NCBI GenBank assembly: GCA_003246295.1
Contig: QKAS01000022.1
Coordinates: forward strand, 1-64,000
Direction of reading: 5' to 3'
Source of the DNA: Clostridia bacterium
Lineage (GTDB): Bacteria; Bacillota; Clostridia; Lachnospirales; Lachnospiraceae
Length of the DNA: 64,000 bases
Of this stretch, positions 17,540 to 27,113 are shown in pieces. The position numbers were made by a program, and so were the translations under genes. Positions within the stretch are counted from its first letter, which is position 1, and each line of letters opens with the position of its first letter. The notes under the pieces were generated by a model. The model saw nothing but the letters and a program-made list of their open reading frames with translations. It was not told the origin of the DNA and ran no database searches.

Positions 17540-18805
17540 TACTGTAAGATCTTTATATGGTTTCTGATAATAAAGGGTTGTTGCAAGTATCCCGATCAAG
17601 AGTAAAAATACACATAATATAAAAGGCAGAATTCTGGAAATATCACTCAAGAGACCGCCAATATAACCGAATGGAACACTCACCATCATAACTGTTGTCT
17701 GTAATAGTGCCATAATTCCTGATCGCTCTTCAGGATCAACGTGAATTGCAACCAACGACTCCCGTAGTGTACTGAGTACAGCGCTACCCATTGCATCAAA
17801 TAGTAATGATACTGCAAGAATCAGGTACCCAACAACTCCAGTATTCGATACAGAAATTAACAGTAGATAACTAATAATAGAGCAAATAAATCCACCAATC
17901 AAAGGCCACTTCAATCTAGTTTGTCTGATATGTGCAATCACGGTAAAGAATAAAATAATAGAAATCATGCTTCTCGCCATTGGAAAGATCGGCAAAAGGG
18001 TATCAGGAACCCCGATTCTTTTTGAAGCAATGATTTGCCAGAATGTCAGACCTATCATTGCAACAATTTCAACCAGAATACTTATCACAATGGCAAATAG
18101 TGTTCCTCTTGATCTGATTATTTTTCCGAATGCTGTTTTATAACCTGGTAGCAGCTGACTAAGCCGCATATTATGTGCCGCTTCTCTTCTGATTTTTCCT
18201 ACACCTGTTTCTGTTGAAAATTTATATAGGATTAGTAGTTTTGCTGTCATAATAATAAAAGCATTGATATAAAGTATTCTTATTGCAGGTGCAAGCGTGA
18301 GTCTGGATACTAAAATAGAAGAAATCGGTGCAAACAATGCTGAAAGATTTCCGGATATCATGACCCAGGAATAAATATGTGTAATTTTATCCTTTGGCGC
18401 ATCTTCAACAAGCAAACAATCCCATGAAACTGTGGTTATCTTCATCATTCCATTTAATAGTGCCGCAACTACGAAGAACCAGAACCCCTGACTAAACGCC
18501 CATATGATGCAGGGAACACTCCATGCAAGGAAGTCAAAGATGACTGTACTATTCCTGCGTCCCATTTTGTCAATGATAATTCCTGATAAAAACGCAAATA
18601 TCATTTGCGAAAACATATAAACCGAAGTTACGATTCCTACCTGGACATCATCCATTCCAAAAGTCAGCATATATACCGTTGCGTAAGGAATACAAAGGTT
18701 CATGGAGAGTCCCCACATTGGTTCTGTATAAACACATGCTCTTGGGTTTCCCTTCAATTCAAATAGCGTCTTTAGTAATGTATGTTTTGATAAAAAATTC
18801 CGCAT
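17531..18805 (-). CDS. MFS transporter
   Basis: Twelve-helix major facilitator of 424 aa. The loop between helices 2 and 3 has GIIIDKMGRRNS, a good match to the MFS A-motif. The start at 18805 gives a short cytoplasmic N-terminus and has GGGAG about 12 bases upstream; the reading from 18850 adds 15 residues lacking an obvious ribosome site. Substrate unknown; the adjacent LacI gene suggests a sugar or drug-like glycoside. It overlaps the end of the convergent LacI gene by nine bases. Confidence 0.82.
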   Translation of the reverse strand: MRNFLSKHTLLKTLFELKGNPRACVYTEPMWGLSMNLCIPYATVYMLTFGMDDVQVGIVTSVYMFSQMIFAFLSGIIIDKMGRRNSTVIFDFLAWSVPCIIWAFSQGFWFFVVAALLNGMMKITTVSWDCLLVEDAPKDKITHIYSWVMISGNLSALFAPISSILVSRLTLAPAIRILYINAFIIMTAKLLILYKFSTETGVGKIRREAAHNMRLSQLLPGYKTAFGKIIRSRGTLFAIVISILVEIVAMIGLTFWQIIASKRIGVPDTLLPIFPMARSMISIILFFTVIAHIRQTRLKWPLIGGFICSIISYLLLISVSNTGVVGYLILAVSLLFDAMGSAVLSTLRESLVAIHVDPEERSGIMALLQTTVMMVSVPFGYIGGLLSDISRILPFILCVFLLLIGILATTLYYQKPYKDLTVSG

Positions 18806-18864
18806 TTCTGTCAATTCTCCCTGTCTGATTCTATTTATATTCCTTATCATAGCTTATAACGCAT

Positions 18865-18900
18865 AAAAATGCACTCATTTTACCAAATGAGTGCATTTTT
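18865..18900 (-). terminator. Intrinsic terminator after ABC importer operon
   Basis: A 16-bp perfect stem (18865-18880 with 18885-18900) with the 4-base loop TACC. A-rich on one side and T-rich on the other. It follows the ribose-type binding-protein gene and precedes the MFS gene. Confidence 0.9.
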
Positions 18901-18929
18901 GACTACTTTCTGATTGTTTTTTATTAAAT

Positions 18930-19958
18930 TTATTTAATCGTATCTTTTGTCAGAACTGATACTCCTGTGTCTACATTTGTTTCTGTCAGCGTTTCACCTT
19001 TTAAAACTTTTTCTGCTGCTTCAATTCCTGATTTACCCATAACGTCAGGATTTTGTGCCATTGTTGCAAGCAAATATCCACCCTTAATCAACTCAGCGAT
19101 TGTATCTGACTTATCAAATCCCACGCCAACAATACTTCCATCTCCTGCTTCCTGAATTGCATTTCCTGCACCTACTGTAGATCCTTCATTCGCGCCAAAG
19201 ATTCCAACGACACCCTGTGTTACATAAGAACTGGCAATATCTTTTGATTTTGCTGCATCACCTTCGCCATACTGTGTTTCAAGGATTTCAAATCCTGAGC
19301 CTTCAAGTGCAGCTCTAAATCCTTCTTCACGTGCTACGCAGGAAGCTGTTGCTGCATTTACATTAATGATGCCAATTTTTCCTTCTTTTATTCCCTTTGC
19401 TTCCAACTCTATTAACATTGTTGTACCAGCAGTCATACCTGCTGCTTTGTTGTCAGTTGCAAAAGTCGCTTCTCCTTCAAAATTTGCTGCTGAATCTACA
19501 TAGATAATCTTAACACCTGCTGCTGTTGCTTCTTCTAATGCTGCTGTTACAGCATCTGGTCCATTTGCTGCTAATAAGATTGCCTGAGCACCACCTGCGA
19601 CAGCGTTATTGATACATTCAATCTGCTTTGCATCATCTTTTACATCAGGTGCTAACCAAGAATAATCAATATTTCCAAGTTCTTTTGCTGCTTCCTGGCA
19701 TCCTGCGTCAACATTTTTCCAGTGCTGATCCATTTGATCCATTGTAATCAGATAAACTTTATAAGGTTCTCCTGCAACAGTTTCTTCTGCTGGTGCTTCC
19801 TCAGTTACTGCTGCTTCTTCTGCTGGTGCCGCTTCTTCCGTTGTTGCTTCTTCTGCTGGTGCTGCTTCCTGTGCAGTTTCTGCTTTACTCTGGCATCCAA
19901 CCAGCATTGTTGCTACCATTGCTACACATAGTAAACCACTTAATAACTTCTTTTTCAT
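18930..19958 (-). CDS. Ribose-type sugar-binding lipoprotein (RbsB/Peripla_BP_4 family)
   Basis: A 342-aa exported binding protein. The signal MKKKLLSGLLCVAMVATMLVGC gives a lipobox Cys at 22, then a striking acidic Ala/Glu/Pro/Thr linker built from EEAAPAEE-like repeats (about residues 26-63), then the two-lobed sugar-binding fold (YLITMDQMDQHW, IIYVDSA, GVGFDKSD). The start at 19958 has GGGAGG upstream. It is the last gene of an ATPase-permease-binding protein operon. The ligand is unknown: no catabolic gene is adjacent. Confidence 0.9.
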   Translation of the reverse strand: MKKKLLSGLLCVAMVATMLVGCQSKAETAQEAAPAEEATTEEAAPAEEAAVTEEAPAEETVAGEPYKVYLITMDQMDQHWKNVDAGCQEAAKELGNIDYSWLAPDVKDDAKQIECINNAVAGGAQAILLAANGPDAVTAALEEATAAGVKIIYVDSAANFEGEATFATDNKAAGMTAGTTMLIELEAKGIKEGKIGIINVNAATASCVAREEGFRAALEGSGFEILETQYGEGDAAKSKDIASSYVTQGVVGIFGANEGSTVGAGNAIQEAGDGSIVGVGFDKSDTIAELIKGGYLLATMAQNPDVMGKSGIEAAEKVLKGETLTETNVDTGVSVLTKDTIK

Positions 19959-19993
19959 TTTAATTCCTCCCAATATGATTTTTATGATAAAAG

Positions 19994-20992
19994 CTATTTG
20001 CTTTTCATCCACTTTTTAGGTTTTCCAGTTCTTACAATAACATCAAGTAAAACAGATACCACTACAATGATACCAATGACAATATTTCTAATTGCAACAG
20101 GTGCACCCGCAAACTGAAGTCCATTCTGTAAAACACCCCAGATAGAAGCACCCACAACTGTACCCAATAGGATTCCCTGTCCACCAAGTGTTGAAACACC
20201 ACCGATTACTGATGCAGCAACTGCATACATTTCATACATATTACCTGCATCCATTGTACCCATTCCTGATGTAGCACAGGTTATGATTCCAACTATAAAT
20301 GCACAGAATGCACTTACCAGATATACCTTTACCGTTGTTCCTACAACCGAAACGCCTGAGAGTTTTGCTGCATCAACATTAGAACCTACAGCATATACAT
20401 GCCTGCCGGTACGTGTCTTACTTAAGATAAAATTAAATATAAGCCATACAGCCACTGCAATCAGTATTGTATTGTAAATACCAAATGTTTTTCCATAGTA
20501 GAAAAAGTCGCGAAAACTCTTTGCACCTTCTCCAATGGAATCCGTGTTATAATTTCCATTTACGATTTGCGCAATCCCCCTTGCAATTGTCATTGTACCA
20601 AGCGTTGCAATAAATGGTGGAAGTTTACAGGTTGCAACCAAATGTCCATTTACAAATCCAACCGCCAGGCAGGCTATCATGGTAATTAAAACAGCAATCC
20701 ATGGGCTGACACCTTTTGTCATCAATGTTGCTGAAATCATACAGCTCATTCCGACCACGGATCCAATTGACAGATCAATATTACCTGTAATCAGAACATA
20801 GGACTGACCAATGCCAATCAAAAGAATAGGTGCAATCTGTCGCAATAGATTTCCAATATTTCTTCCCGAGAAAAAGGTGGGATTTAGTAAGCCGAAAACA
20901 ATACATAATATGATCAACCCTCCTGTTACCGTCAATACCTGTCCCATTCCCCGAACAGCCAAAATTTTTCTAAACCTTTTTGTGATTTTCAT
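19994..20992 (-). CDS. Ribose-type ABC permease (RbsC family)
   Basis: A 332-aa inner-membrane permease with about ten hydrophobic segments and typical CUT2 motifs: NLLRQIAPILLIGIGQSYVLITGNIDLSIGS near the N-terminus in two blocks, and VIGGVSTLGGQG near the C-terminus. AAGGAG lies before the ATG. It is 25 bases downstream of the ATPase gene. It should form the channel with the RbsA-like ATPase, and might also be the membrane partner of the degenerate paralogue at 22630-24117 (inference). Confidence 0.92.
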   Translation of the reverse strand: MKITKRFRKILAVRGMGQVLTVTGGLIILCIVFGLLNPTFFSGRNIGNLLRQIAPILLIGIGQSYVLITGNIDLSIGSVVGMSCMISATLMTKGVSPWIAVLITMIACLAVGFVNGHLVATCKLPPFIATLGTMTIARGIAQIVNGNYNTDSIGEGAKSFRDFFYYGKTFGIYNTILIAVAVWLIFNFILSKTRTGRHVYAVGSNVDAAKLSGVSVVGTTVKVYLVSAFCAFIVGIITCATSGMGTMDAGNMYEMYAVAASVIGGVSTLGGQGILLGTVVGASIWGVLQNGLQFAGAPVAIRNIVIGIIVVVSVLLDVIVRTGKPKKWMKSK

Positions 20993-21017
20993 GTTTGTAT
21001 TCTCCTTAATTCATTCA

Positions 21018-22538
21018 CTATGACTGTAATTCAGATGTATTCATCTTCTTTTCAAATTGTGTGGCATACTTTAATATCTTATCCTGCGTTGCTTCTTCCG
21101 GCAATAACTCTCCGGTAATTCTGCCATCACACATGACGACGATTCTATCACTGATTCCCATGATTTCTGGCATTTCAGAGGAAACAAACATAACGCCAAT
21201 TCCCTGTTGTTTTAACTGGTTCATCAAATTATAGATTTCTACTTTTGCAGCAACATCAATCCCTCTTGTTGGTTCATCAAAAATAACAACTCTGGAATTT
21301 CTTGCAAGCCACTTTCCAACAACGACCTTTTGCTGATTTCCACCTGACAGACTACCAGCATTTACTTGTGAACCAGCAAGTTTAATTTTTAAATCTGATA
21401 CTGATTTTTCTACCATGTTTTGCTGTTTTTTCATGTTTACAATGCCAAGTCTGTCACAAAGAATATCCAGATTTGGAAGTGCAATATTATCTCCAACACT
21501 TAGTTTTGTACAAAGTCCATCTTTTTTTCTATCTTCAGGTGCAAGTACAATACCCGCCTTTATGGCATCAATAGGCCGTTGTATTTCAATTGCTTTTCCA
21601 TCCAGAAGAATTTCACCACTCTCTTTTGGATCAACTCCAAAAATTGCCCTCGTCGTCTCTGTTCTTCCAGCACCCATTAATCCAGCAATTCCTACAATTT
21701 CACCCTCATATAAATCTAAATCTATATCTCTGACCAGTCTTCCTGCATTTAATTTTTTTATCTCAAGGATTTTTTTTCCTTTTTTACAGGATACTCTGGG
21801 AAACTTTTCAGTAATTTCTCGACCCACCATGTATGACACAATTTTTTCAAGATCTGTTTCATGAAAATCAAGTGTAGTCACATATTGTCCGTCTCTTAGA
21901 ATTGTAACTCTGTCAGTAATGTGTTGTAATTCTTCCAGCCTGTGTGAAATATATACAATTGCGCATCCTTCTTGTTTTAACTGACGAATGATTCGAAAAA
22001 GTTCATCAATTTCCGCTGACGTTAATGCTGATGTTGGTTCATCCATAATTAAAATTCTTGCATTTGTTGAAAGTGCCTTAGCAATTTCTACCATCTGCTG
22101 TTTTGATACAGGAAGACTTCCAACGATTGTCTCTGGATCTATGTCGATATTTAACCGTTTTAGGATTTCAAGAGATTCCTGTTTCATTTCTTTATTTGAC
22201 AGGACACCAGACTTTGTTTTCTCCCTGCCCAGAAATATATTTTCTGCAACACTTAAGTGCGCACACATATTTAGTTCCTGATGAATGATTGCAATACCAA
22301 GTTCTTGTGCTTCTTTTGGGGACATTGATTCTATGACTTTTCCATCAATCTTTATTGTTCCTTCATCCTTTGAATAAATTCCACTCAATATTTTCATCAA
22401 TGTTGATTTCCCTGCTCCATTCTCTCCAAGAAAGGCCAGCACTTCACCTCTTTTTAGATTGAATTGAACATGATCCAGTGCTTTCACACCTGGGAATTCT
22501 TTTGTAATATTTTCTAATTCAACTATGAATTTTTCCAT
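21018..22538 (-). CDS. Ribose-type ABC transporter ATPase (RbsA/MglA family, tandem)
   Basis: A 506-aa double nucleotide-binding protein. The first half has intact Walker A GENGAGKST, Walker B LIMDEPTSAL and the H-loop YISHR; its signature is the relaxed LPVSKQQ. The second half has the family-typical altered Walker A GLMGAGRTE, a canonical LSGGNQQK signature and VIFDEPTRGID. This is normal for CUT2 ATPases. The gene follows a hairpin at 22577-22608 that separates it from the upstream regulatory operon. Confidence 0.93.
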   Translation of the reverse strand: MEKFIVELENITKEFPGVKALDHVQFNLKRGEVLAFLGENGAGKSTLMKILSGIYSKDEGTIKIDGKVIESMSPKEAQELGIAIIHQELNMCAHLSVAENIFLGREKTKSGVLSNKEMKQESLEILKRLNIDIDPETIVGSLPVSKQQMVEIAKALSTNARILIMDEPTSALTSAEIDELFRIIRQLKQEGCAIVYISHRLEELQHITDRVTILRDGQYVTTLDFHETDLEKIVSYMVGREITEKFPRVSCKKGKKILEIKKLNAGRLVRDIDLDLYEGEIVGIAGLMGAGRTETTRAIFGVDPKESGEILLDGKAIEIQRPIDAIKAGIVLAPEDRKKDGLCTKLSVGDNIALPNLDILCDRLGIVNMKKQQNMVEKSVSDLKIKLAGSQVNAGSLSGGNQQKVVVGKWLARNSRVVIFDEPTRGIDVAAKVEIYNLMNQLKQQGIGVMFVSSEMPEIMGISDRIVVMCDGRITGELLPEEATQDKILKYATQFEKKMNTSELQS

Positions 22539-22576
22539 TTCATCACTCTGCTTTCCCTGTTTCTTGAAAAAATTAT

Positions 22577-22608
22577 AGCACCCGCTGCTTTGTAAAAGTA
22601 GGGGTGCT
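22577..22608 (-). terminator. Hairpin between the regulatory operon and the ABC importer genes
   Basis: Arms AGCACCC/GGGTGCT with further internal pairing (CTTT/AAAG). On the minus strand it is followed after four bases by TTTTTT. It can end or attenuate transcription from the pseudo-ATPase gene into the importer operon. Confidence 0.65.
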
Positions 22609-22629
22609 TCATTTGAATTAAGGGGAGTC

Positions 22630-24117
22630 TCATTTGTTTTTTTTCAATTTCTCTTCAAATCTGTGTCGATAATAGTTTTCTTTTACACTCTGATTCTCCT
22701 GAATCTTTCCGTCTTGACTCAGTTTTCCATTTTCAATCAGATATAACTCATCAGAAACTGCAAGCACATCTGTCACATGTACCGTAAGTATTACAACTGA
22801 AATCCCTTCCTGTTTAAGGCGGTTGATCAGTTTGGCAATATGGACTCTCAAATACATGTCAGCACCCAGAAAAGGCTGTACAATGCATACCATTTCAGGG
22901 TTGTATAAAAGGACTTTATAGTAGATCAGTGTATATAGTGATTGCGGTGATAAATGATCTATATAAGACTCTCTTAAGTCCTCACCAATTTCTTTGATGT
23001 ATTCTTTTTCAATACTCTTATAAATGCCTCGCTTCATAAGGCTTTTATGAATCTTTTGATCTACCAGGAAACTTAGATTTTCCAGATAAGTCATTTCAGA
23101 GAAAAGCATATTTTTCATTGGATTTTCAGGTATGACTATCATATCCTCAGATAGATTTAAAAAATCTTTTTTTGTAAATACTTCCTTTCCATCTTTCAAA
23201 ATTTTACCACTGTAGTTTATATATTCTGCTTTAAATAATGTCACAAAATCCTGTATTAACATATTATTGCAGTCAAGAAATGTCAGACATTCTCCAGCAT
23301 ATATTTTACAGGAAATTCCATTGATATACTCTGTTCTTATATCCCGAAGCTCTAGCACTGGTTTATTATTCGTTCTGCTCTTTTTCTCAAGATTTTCAAT
23401 CGGTGTTACAAAAGGTGTAATATGCTGCTCATTCATTTCATTCTGGAATAAAAACTTAACAATTTTTCCATCTTCCACCAAAGCAAATCGTGTGCAGATC
23501 TGAAACACTTCTTCATGATGATTGGCAATATACAAAAACGAAATTCCCTGTTTTCGATAATATCTAATCATATTGAAAAATGCAGCAAGTTCACTGCTGC
23601 TTAACACCTCATTGATTTCTCTCAATAAAATCAAGTTACTACCTGTAAGAACCGCCCTAATCAGTTCAACTGTGCAACGTTCAAAGGAGTTTAATTGTGA
23701 CACGCAAAGATTAGGGTCAATTTGCAATCCCAGCTCCTGCATGGTCTGATCTACCTGCTGATTTAACATTTTTCGATTGATTACATATTTTTTAAATCCT
23801 TTTCGTAACACAAAAATATTATCAGAAATGGTCAGATCTGGTACTAGTCTACTTTTCTGATCAATAAGAAATACTTTATTTGCCACCTTGGAGTCCCATA
23901 AATATGTATTTACCATCTTTTCATTAAAATATACACGACCATATTTTAAAGTAATATTGTCACATATCAAGCTGATCAGCTCATCCAGTCCATGGTGATT
24001 GGTCCCAATCATTCCAATAATCTCACCCTCTACAATCGTGAGACTGAAATCATCAAGATAAACAATGCCTTTATTTTCGACTGTTACATTTTCTAAACGA
24101 AGGACTTCTTTTTTCAT
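22630..24117 (-). CDS. Degenerate RbsA-like double ABC domain protein (predicted non-hydrolysing)
   Basis: A 495-aa protein that aligns along its length with the RbsA-type ATPase encoded next door, but its nucleotide motifs are lost in both halves. First half: Walker A GENGAGKST becomes GTNHHGLDE, Walker B IMDEP becomes LLREI, signature becomes LNSFERC, H-loop ISHR becomes IANHH. Second half: the P-loop is DCNNMLIQD, signature LSPQSLYT and Walker B CIVQPFLGAD. It cannot be a normal ATPase. It starts two bases after the kinase stop (AGG five bases before ATG 24117), so it belongs to the signalling operon rather than the importer operon. I infer a regulatory or docking role. Confidence 0.85.
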   Translation of the reverse strand: MKKEVLRLENVTVENKGIVYLDDFSLTIVEGEIIGMIGTNHHGLDELISLICDNITLKYGRVYFNEKMVNTYLWDSKVANKVFLIDQKSRLVPDLTISDNIFVLRKGFKKYVINRKMLNQQVDQTMQELGLQIDPNLCVSQLNSFERCTVELIRAVLTGSNLILLREINEVLSSSELAAFFNMIRYYRKQGISFLYIANHHEEVFQICTRFALVEDGKIVKFLFQNEMNEQHITPFVTPIENLEKKSRTNNKPVLELRDIRTEYINGISCKIYAGECLTFLDCNNMLIQDFVTLFKAEYINYSGKILKDGKEVFTKKDFLNLSEDMIVIPENPMKNMLFSEMTYLENLSFLVDQKIHKSLMKRGIYKSIEKEYIKEIGEDLRESYIDHLSPQSLYTLIYYKVLLYNPEMVCIVQPFLGADMYLRVHIAKLINRLKQEGISVVILTVHVTDVLAVSDELYLIENGKLSQDGKIQENQSVKENYYRHRFEEKLKKNK

Positions 24118-24118
24118 T

Positions 24119-25126
24119 TTAACCTGCTTTATTTTCATTCACTGGCAACAGTATTTCGACATCAGTTCCAAGTTGAGGCGTGCTGTAAAAATGAAGGCCA
24201 TACTCATCCCCAAACAGAAGTTTTATTCTATTATTTACATTAACCATAGCAATCCCACCAGATTGTTCTGAATCTTCTATCGCGGGAAATGTTTTTTTCA
24301 ATTTATGGTTTAATTCTAATAATGCATCATTAGACATACCAATCCCGTTATCAGAAATAAATATGTGGAGCTTACCAGATACAATCTGTAGCCTGATCAC
24401 AATGATACCCTGCCCAATTAATGGCTCAATTCCATGCCTGATTGAGTTTTCAACAATAGGCTGTAAAATCAGCTTTGGCATCTTACTATTCCTGATAATC
24501 TCTTCGTCGTCATCATCGTACTCAATTTTTAACTGTATTTTGTCGCCAAACCGATACTGCTGTATCAGACAGTAATTTTTTACATTATTTAGCTCATCCT
24601 CAACCGTCACCATCGTTTTTAAGTTAGAAATGGTATATCTGAAGAACTTCGCAAGTGCCTCCGCCATTTCTGCAACAGAATCCATTCCGCCAATCAATGC
24701 CTCACTTCTGATTCCTTCCAACGTATTATATAAAAAATGTGGATTGATCTGATTTTGAAGCGCGAGATATTCTGCCTGACGTTTTGACATTTTGAACATT
24801 TCCGTCTTATCAAGAATCTGATTTACTCGTTGTATCATAGCATCATGTGCCGCATTCATTTCATATCTCTGGTTGAATATATCCTGCATGGTATATCCTT
24901 CAGAAAATGCTACAAATGCGCGATTCATCTCTTTTACTGGTTTCACAATTTGATAATAGAACAAAAAAAGTATCAGAATGTGCTCAGCTATCATAATTCT
25001 CAAAATAATATCACCATAATGATCTATGTGGATAAAAAATAAGAGACCTGCTAAAAGTGTGATTGTAATGATGGAATGAATAATGAGAAGTCTCCATGCT
25101 CTTGGAAAAATAAATGTTCTTTTCAT
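24119..25126 (-). CDS. YesM-type sensor histidine kinase with minimal sensor region
   Basis: A 335-aa membrane kinase. Two helices (about residues 13-33 and 40-60) are joined by only about seven external residues, so there is no room for a ligand-binding domain. A short HAMP-like linker follows, then the His_kinase domain with NQINPHFLYNTLEG (phospho-accepting His130), and an HATPase domain with PIVENSIRHG and SDNGIGM. AT the N-terminus a GTG three codons earlier is possible. It pairs with the YesN-type regulator encoded upstream. The missing sensor suggests its signal comes through another protein, such as the pseudo-ATPase or the permease. Confidence 0.88.
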   Translation of the reverse strand: MKRTFIFPRAWRLLIIHSIITITLLAGLLFFIHIDHYGDIILRIMIAEHILILFLFYYQIVKPVKEMNRAFVAFSEGYTMQDIFNQRYEMNAAHDAMIQRVNQILDKTEMFKMSKRQAEYLALQNQINPHFLYNTLEGIRSEALIGGMDSVAEMAEALAKFFRYTISNLKTMVTVEDELNNVKNYCLIQQYRFGDKIQLKIEYDDDDEEIIRNSKMPKLILQPIVENSIRHGIEPLIGQGIIVIRLQIVSGKLHIFISDNGIGMSNDALLELNHKLKKTFPAIEDSEQSGGIAMVNVNNRIKLLFGDEYGLHFYSTPQLGTDVEILLPVNENKAG

Positions 25127-25190
25127 TTTATGCACACTGACATGATTGTTTCATGTTCCTTTTTGAGATAATTGAAATAATACCTATGCC

Positions 25191-26792
25191 CTAAGAGTAG
25201 AGCTTTCTATATTCATTTGGTTTTAAACTGGTATATTTTGCAAAATTCTTAGAAAAATATTTTACATCACTGTAACCAACACTTTCACAAATATCCGCAA
25301 CAGAACTTTTTGTATTTTTTAAAAGTTCTTTCGCTTTATCCATTCTTTTGCTTAACAAATATTCTGTAAAAGTCATGCCTGTCTCTTTTTTAAACATGGA
25401 ACTAAAATATGCAGTATTGAATCCGGCATTCTCACTTACCATTTCTAAAGAAATTGGTTCTGTGAAGTGCTCTGAAATATACTTCTTTGCTTCTCGAATC
25501 GGTTTACTATCAAGCTGCTGCTTTTCCGTTACCACCTGTTCAAAGGTCACTGTCATGGTTTCTTCCAAGTATTGAAATACTTCATGCGCAGATCCATAAT
25601 TGTTTATTTCTTTATTAAATTTCTCAAAAAGCCCTTTTAAAGATTCCATTGGAAACTGGCTGTTTCTAATTGTAAACAGGAACAAATTCATTGCTTCCTT
25701 TGTCATTTGTAAAATTTCGTATCCTGTTGTTTCCTTTCGTGCCATTAATTCATGTTCTAACTGTTGAATTGCAAATCGAATTCTTTCAGTATCCTGAAGA
25801 TCAATTGCATCACAAAGTTCTTTATTAAAGTTGGAAAAAATATTAGTTTCAACAAAATCATTGGTACTCCTATTTTCTCCTTCAATTATTTTATTGGTTC
25901 CCATGAGAAGTCTTTGTGCAACTGCCCATCTTGCTGCTTTAAATCTATCCGCGATTACAAAAGGTGTTAGATCCGCTTTCCCTAAACCAATCGTAACCTG
26001 CAGCCCTCTGAAAACTTCCTGTTGTTGACTTATTTCATCAAGAATTCTGTGCATCATACTTCTGACTGATTCCTTCTTCTCATTATAATTTATAATAAGA
26101 TAACAGAGATTCCCTTCAAAAGTACATTCCCAGTCATAACAGTTTTTTATCTGTTGTGCCAAAATCTGACTGATTTTTTCCTCAAGATAACGGTTATCTG
26201 GGTGCTCATGTACTCCATCAATTTTAATCATTGCATTCTGAAATGTTCCTGGTTCAAAATGATATTGGTAAGTCTGGTTCAGATAGTCAATTTTCATTTT
26301 CTCTCGAGACAGTTTATTTTGTAGCGTAATATCAGAAAACAATTCATTTCTGGAACGCTCAACATCACTTAATTCAAATAATTTGAGTCTTTCATCTTTT
26401 GAAAGCTGTTCTGTTTTTTCAAGGTAATGTGCTTTTACCTTTTCAAGAGATACGATTAATTCATTTTTATCTATTGGCTTTAATAGATAATTAGATACAC
26501 CATAACTGATGGCCTTTTTTGCATAATCAAATTGTCTGTAACCGCTGATAATAATGTATTCAAGATCTGGTTCCAGTTGATTGGCTTGTTCAATCATTTC
26601 AAGCCCATCACATCCTGGCATTCGAATATCAGTAATAATAATATTGGGTTTATGTTCTTTGATTGCATTGATTGCATCAACACCATTATGTACGATTGCA
26701 ACTACCTTCATTCCCAATGCCTGCCAGTCAACCAGAAAATTGATTAACTGACATACCTTTAACTCGTCATCTGCTATAAGTACTTTAATCAT
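25191..26792 (-). CDS. YesN-type response regulator (REC-AraC)
   Basis: A 533-aa DNA-binding response regulator. The receiver domain (residues 1-125) has the acidic pocket ADDE and the phospho-accepting Asp55 in ITDIRMPG; a middle region of about 290 residues has no motif I recognise; the C-terminus is an AraC-type double HTH (FTEPISLEMVSENAGFNTAY and YFSKNFAKYTSLKPNEYRK). The start at 26792 follows a GGGGGGA ribosome site; a longer reading lacks one. It is transcribed with the kinase and pseudo-ATPase and probably activates the adjacent ribose-type importer. Confidence 0.9.
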   Translation of the reverse strand: MIKVLIADDELKVCQLINFLVDWQALGMKVVAIVHNGVDAINAIKEHKPNIIITDIRMPGCDGLEMIEQANQLEPDLEYIIISGYRQFDYAKKAISYGVSNYLLKPIDKNELIVSLEKVKAHYLEKTEQLSKDERLKLFELSDVERSRNELFSDITLQNKLSREKMKIDYLNQTYQYHFEPGTFQNAMIKIDGVHEHPDNRYLEEKISQILAQQIKNCYDWECTFEGNLCYLIINYNEKKESVRSMMHRILDEISQQQEVFRGLQVTIGLGKADLTPFVIADRFKAARWAVAQRLLMGTNKIIEGENRSTNDFVETNIFSNFNKELCDAIDLQDTERIRFAIQQLEHELMARKETTGYEILQMTKEAMNLFLFTIRNSQFPMESLKGLFEKFNKEINNYGSAHEVFQYLEETMTVTFEQVVTEKQQLDSKPIREAKKYISEHFTEPISLEMVSENAGFNTAYFSSMFKKETGMTFTEYLLSKRMDKAKELLKNTKSSVADICESVGYSDVKYFSKNFAKYTSLKPNEYRKLYS

Positions 26793-26808
26793 GTTCCCCC
26801 CGAATATA

Positions 26809-26970
26809 TTATTGAGAAATCTTTTTTGTTCTAATAAAATCTGTTCCAATATTTTTATTGTTCTTTTCTACTTTTCCGGATCCGATCTTTTTCTCACTTT
26901 TCAAGAATCCAGATTTAGCCTTTTTATCCTCTAAAAATTTTTTCATTTTTTCCATATCATTCACCGACAT
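26809..26970 (-). CDS. Small basic protein of 53 aa, unknown function
   Basis: A short gene with an excellent ribosome site (AAGGAG seven bases before ATG at 26970), ending 16 bases before the response-regulator start. The product begins MSVNDMEKMKKFLEDKKAKS and is very rich in Lys, with KIGSGKVEKNNKN in the middle; it has no hydrophobic segment or cysteine. A longer in-frame reading from 27045 has a hydrophobic N-terminus but no ribosome site. I do not recognise the family. Its place as first gene of the kinase operon makes a signalling or accessory role possible. Confidence 0.65.
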   Translation of the reverse strand: MSVNDMEKMKKFLEDKKAKSGFLKSEKKIGSGKVEKNNKNIGTDFIRTKKISQ

Positions 26971-27113
26971 AATTGTTCTCCTTCTATTCTTCCATAATGA
27001 TTTTATTGTAATTAAAATAATGTGAATGCCAAGAATCGTTTTCATAATTTTAATTTTAGCATCTATATCATATTAATTATATTCTATTATTCACATTCCT
27101 ACCAGCAGTAGAC

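Noticed and set aside
26971-27045. N-terminal extension of the 53-aa protein with a hydrophobic segment
   Set aside because: No ribosome site at 27045, while a strong one sits at the inner ATG; the extension overlaps the likely leader.
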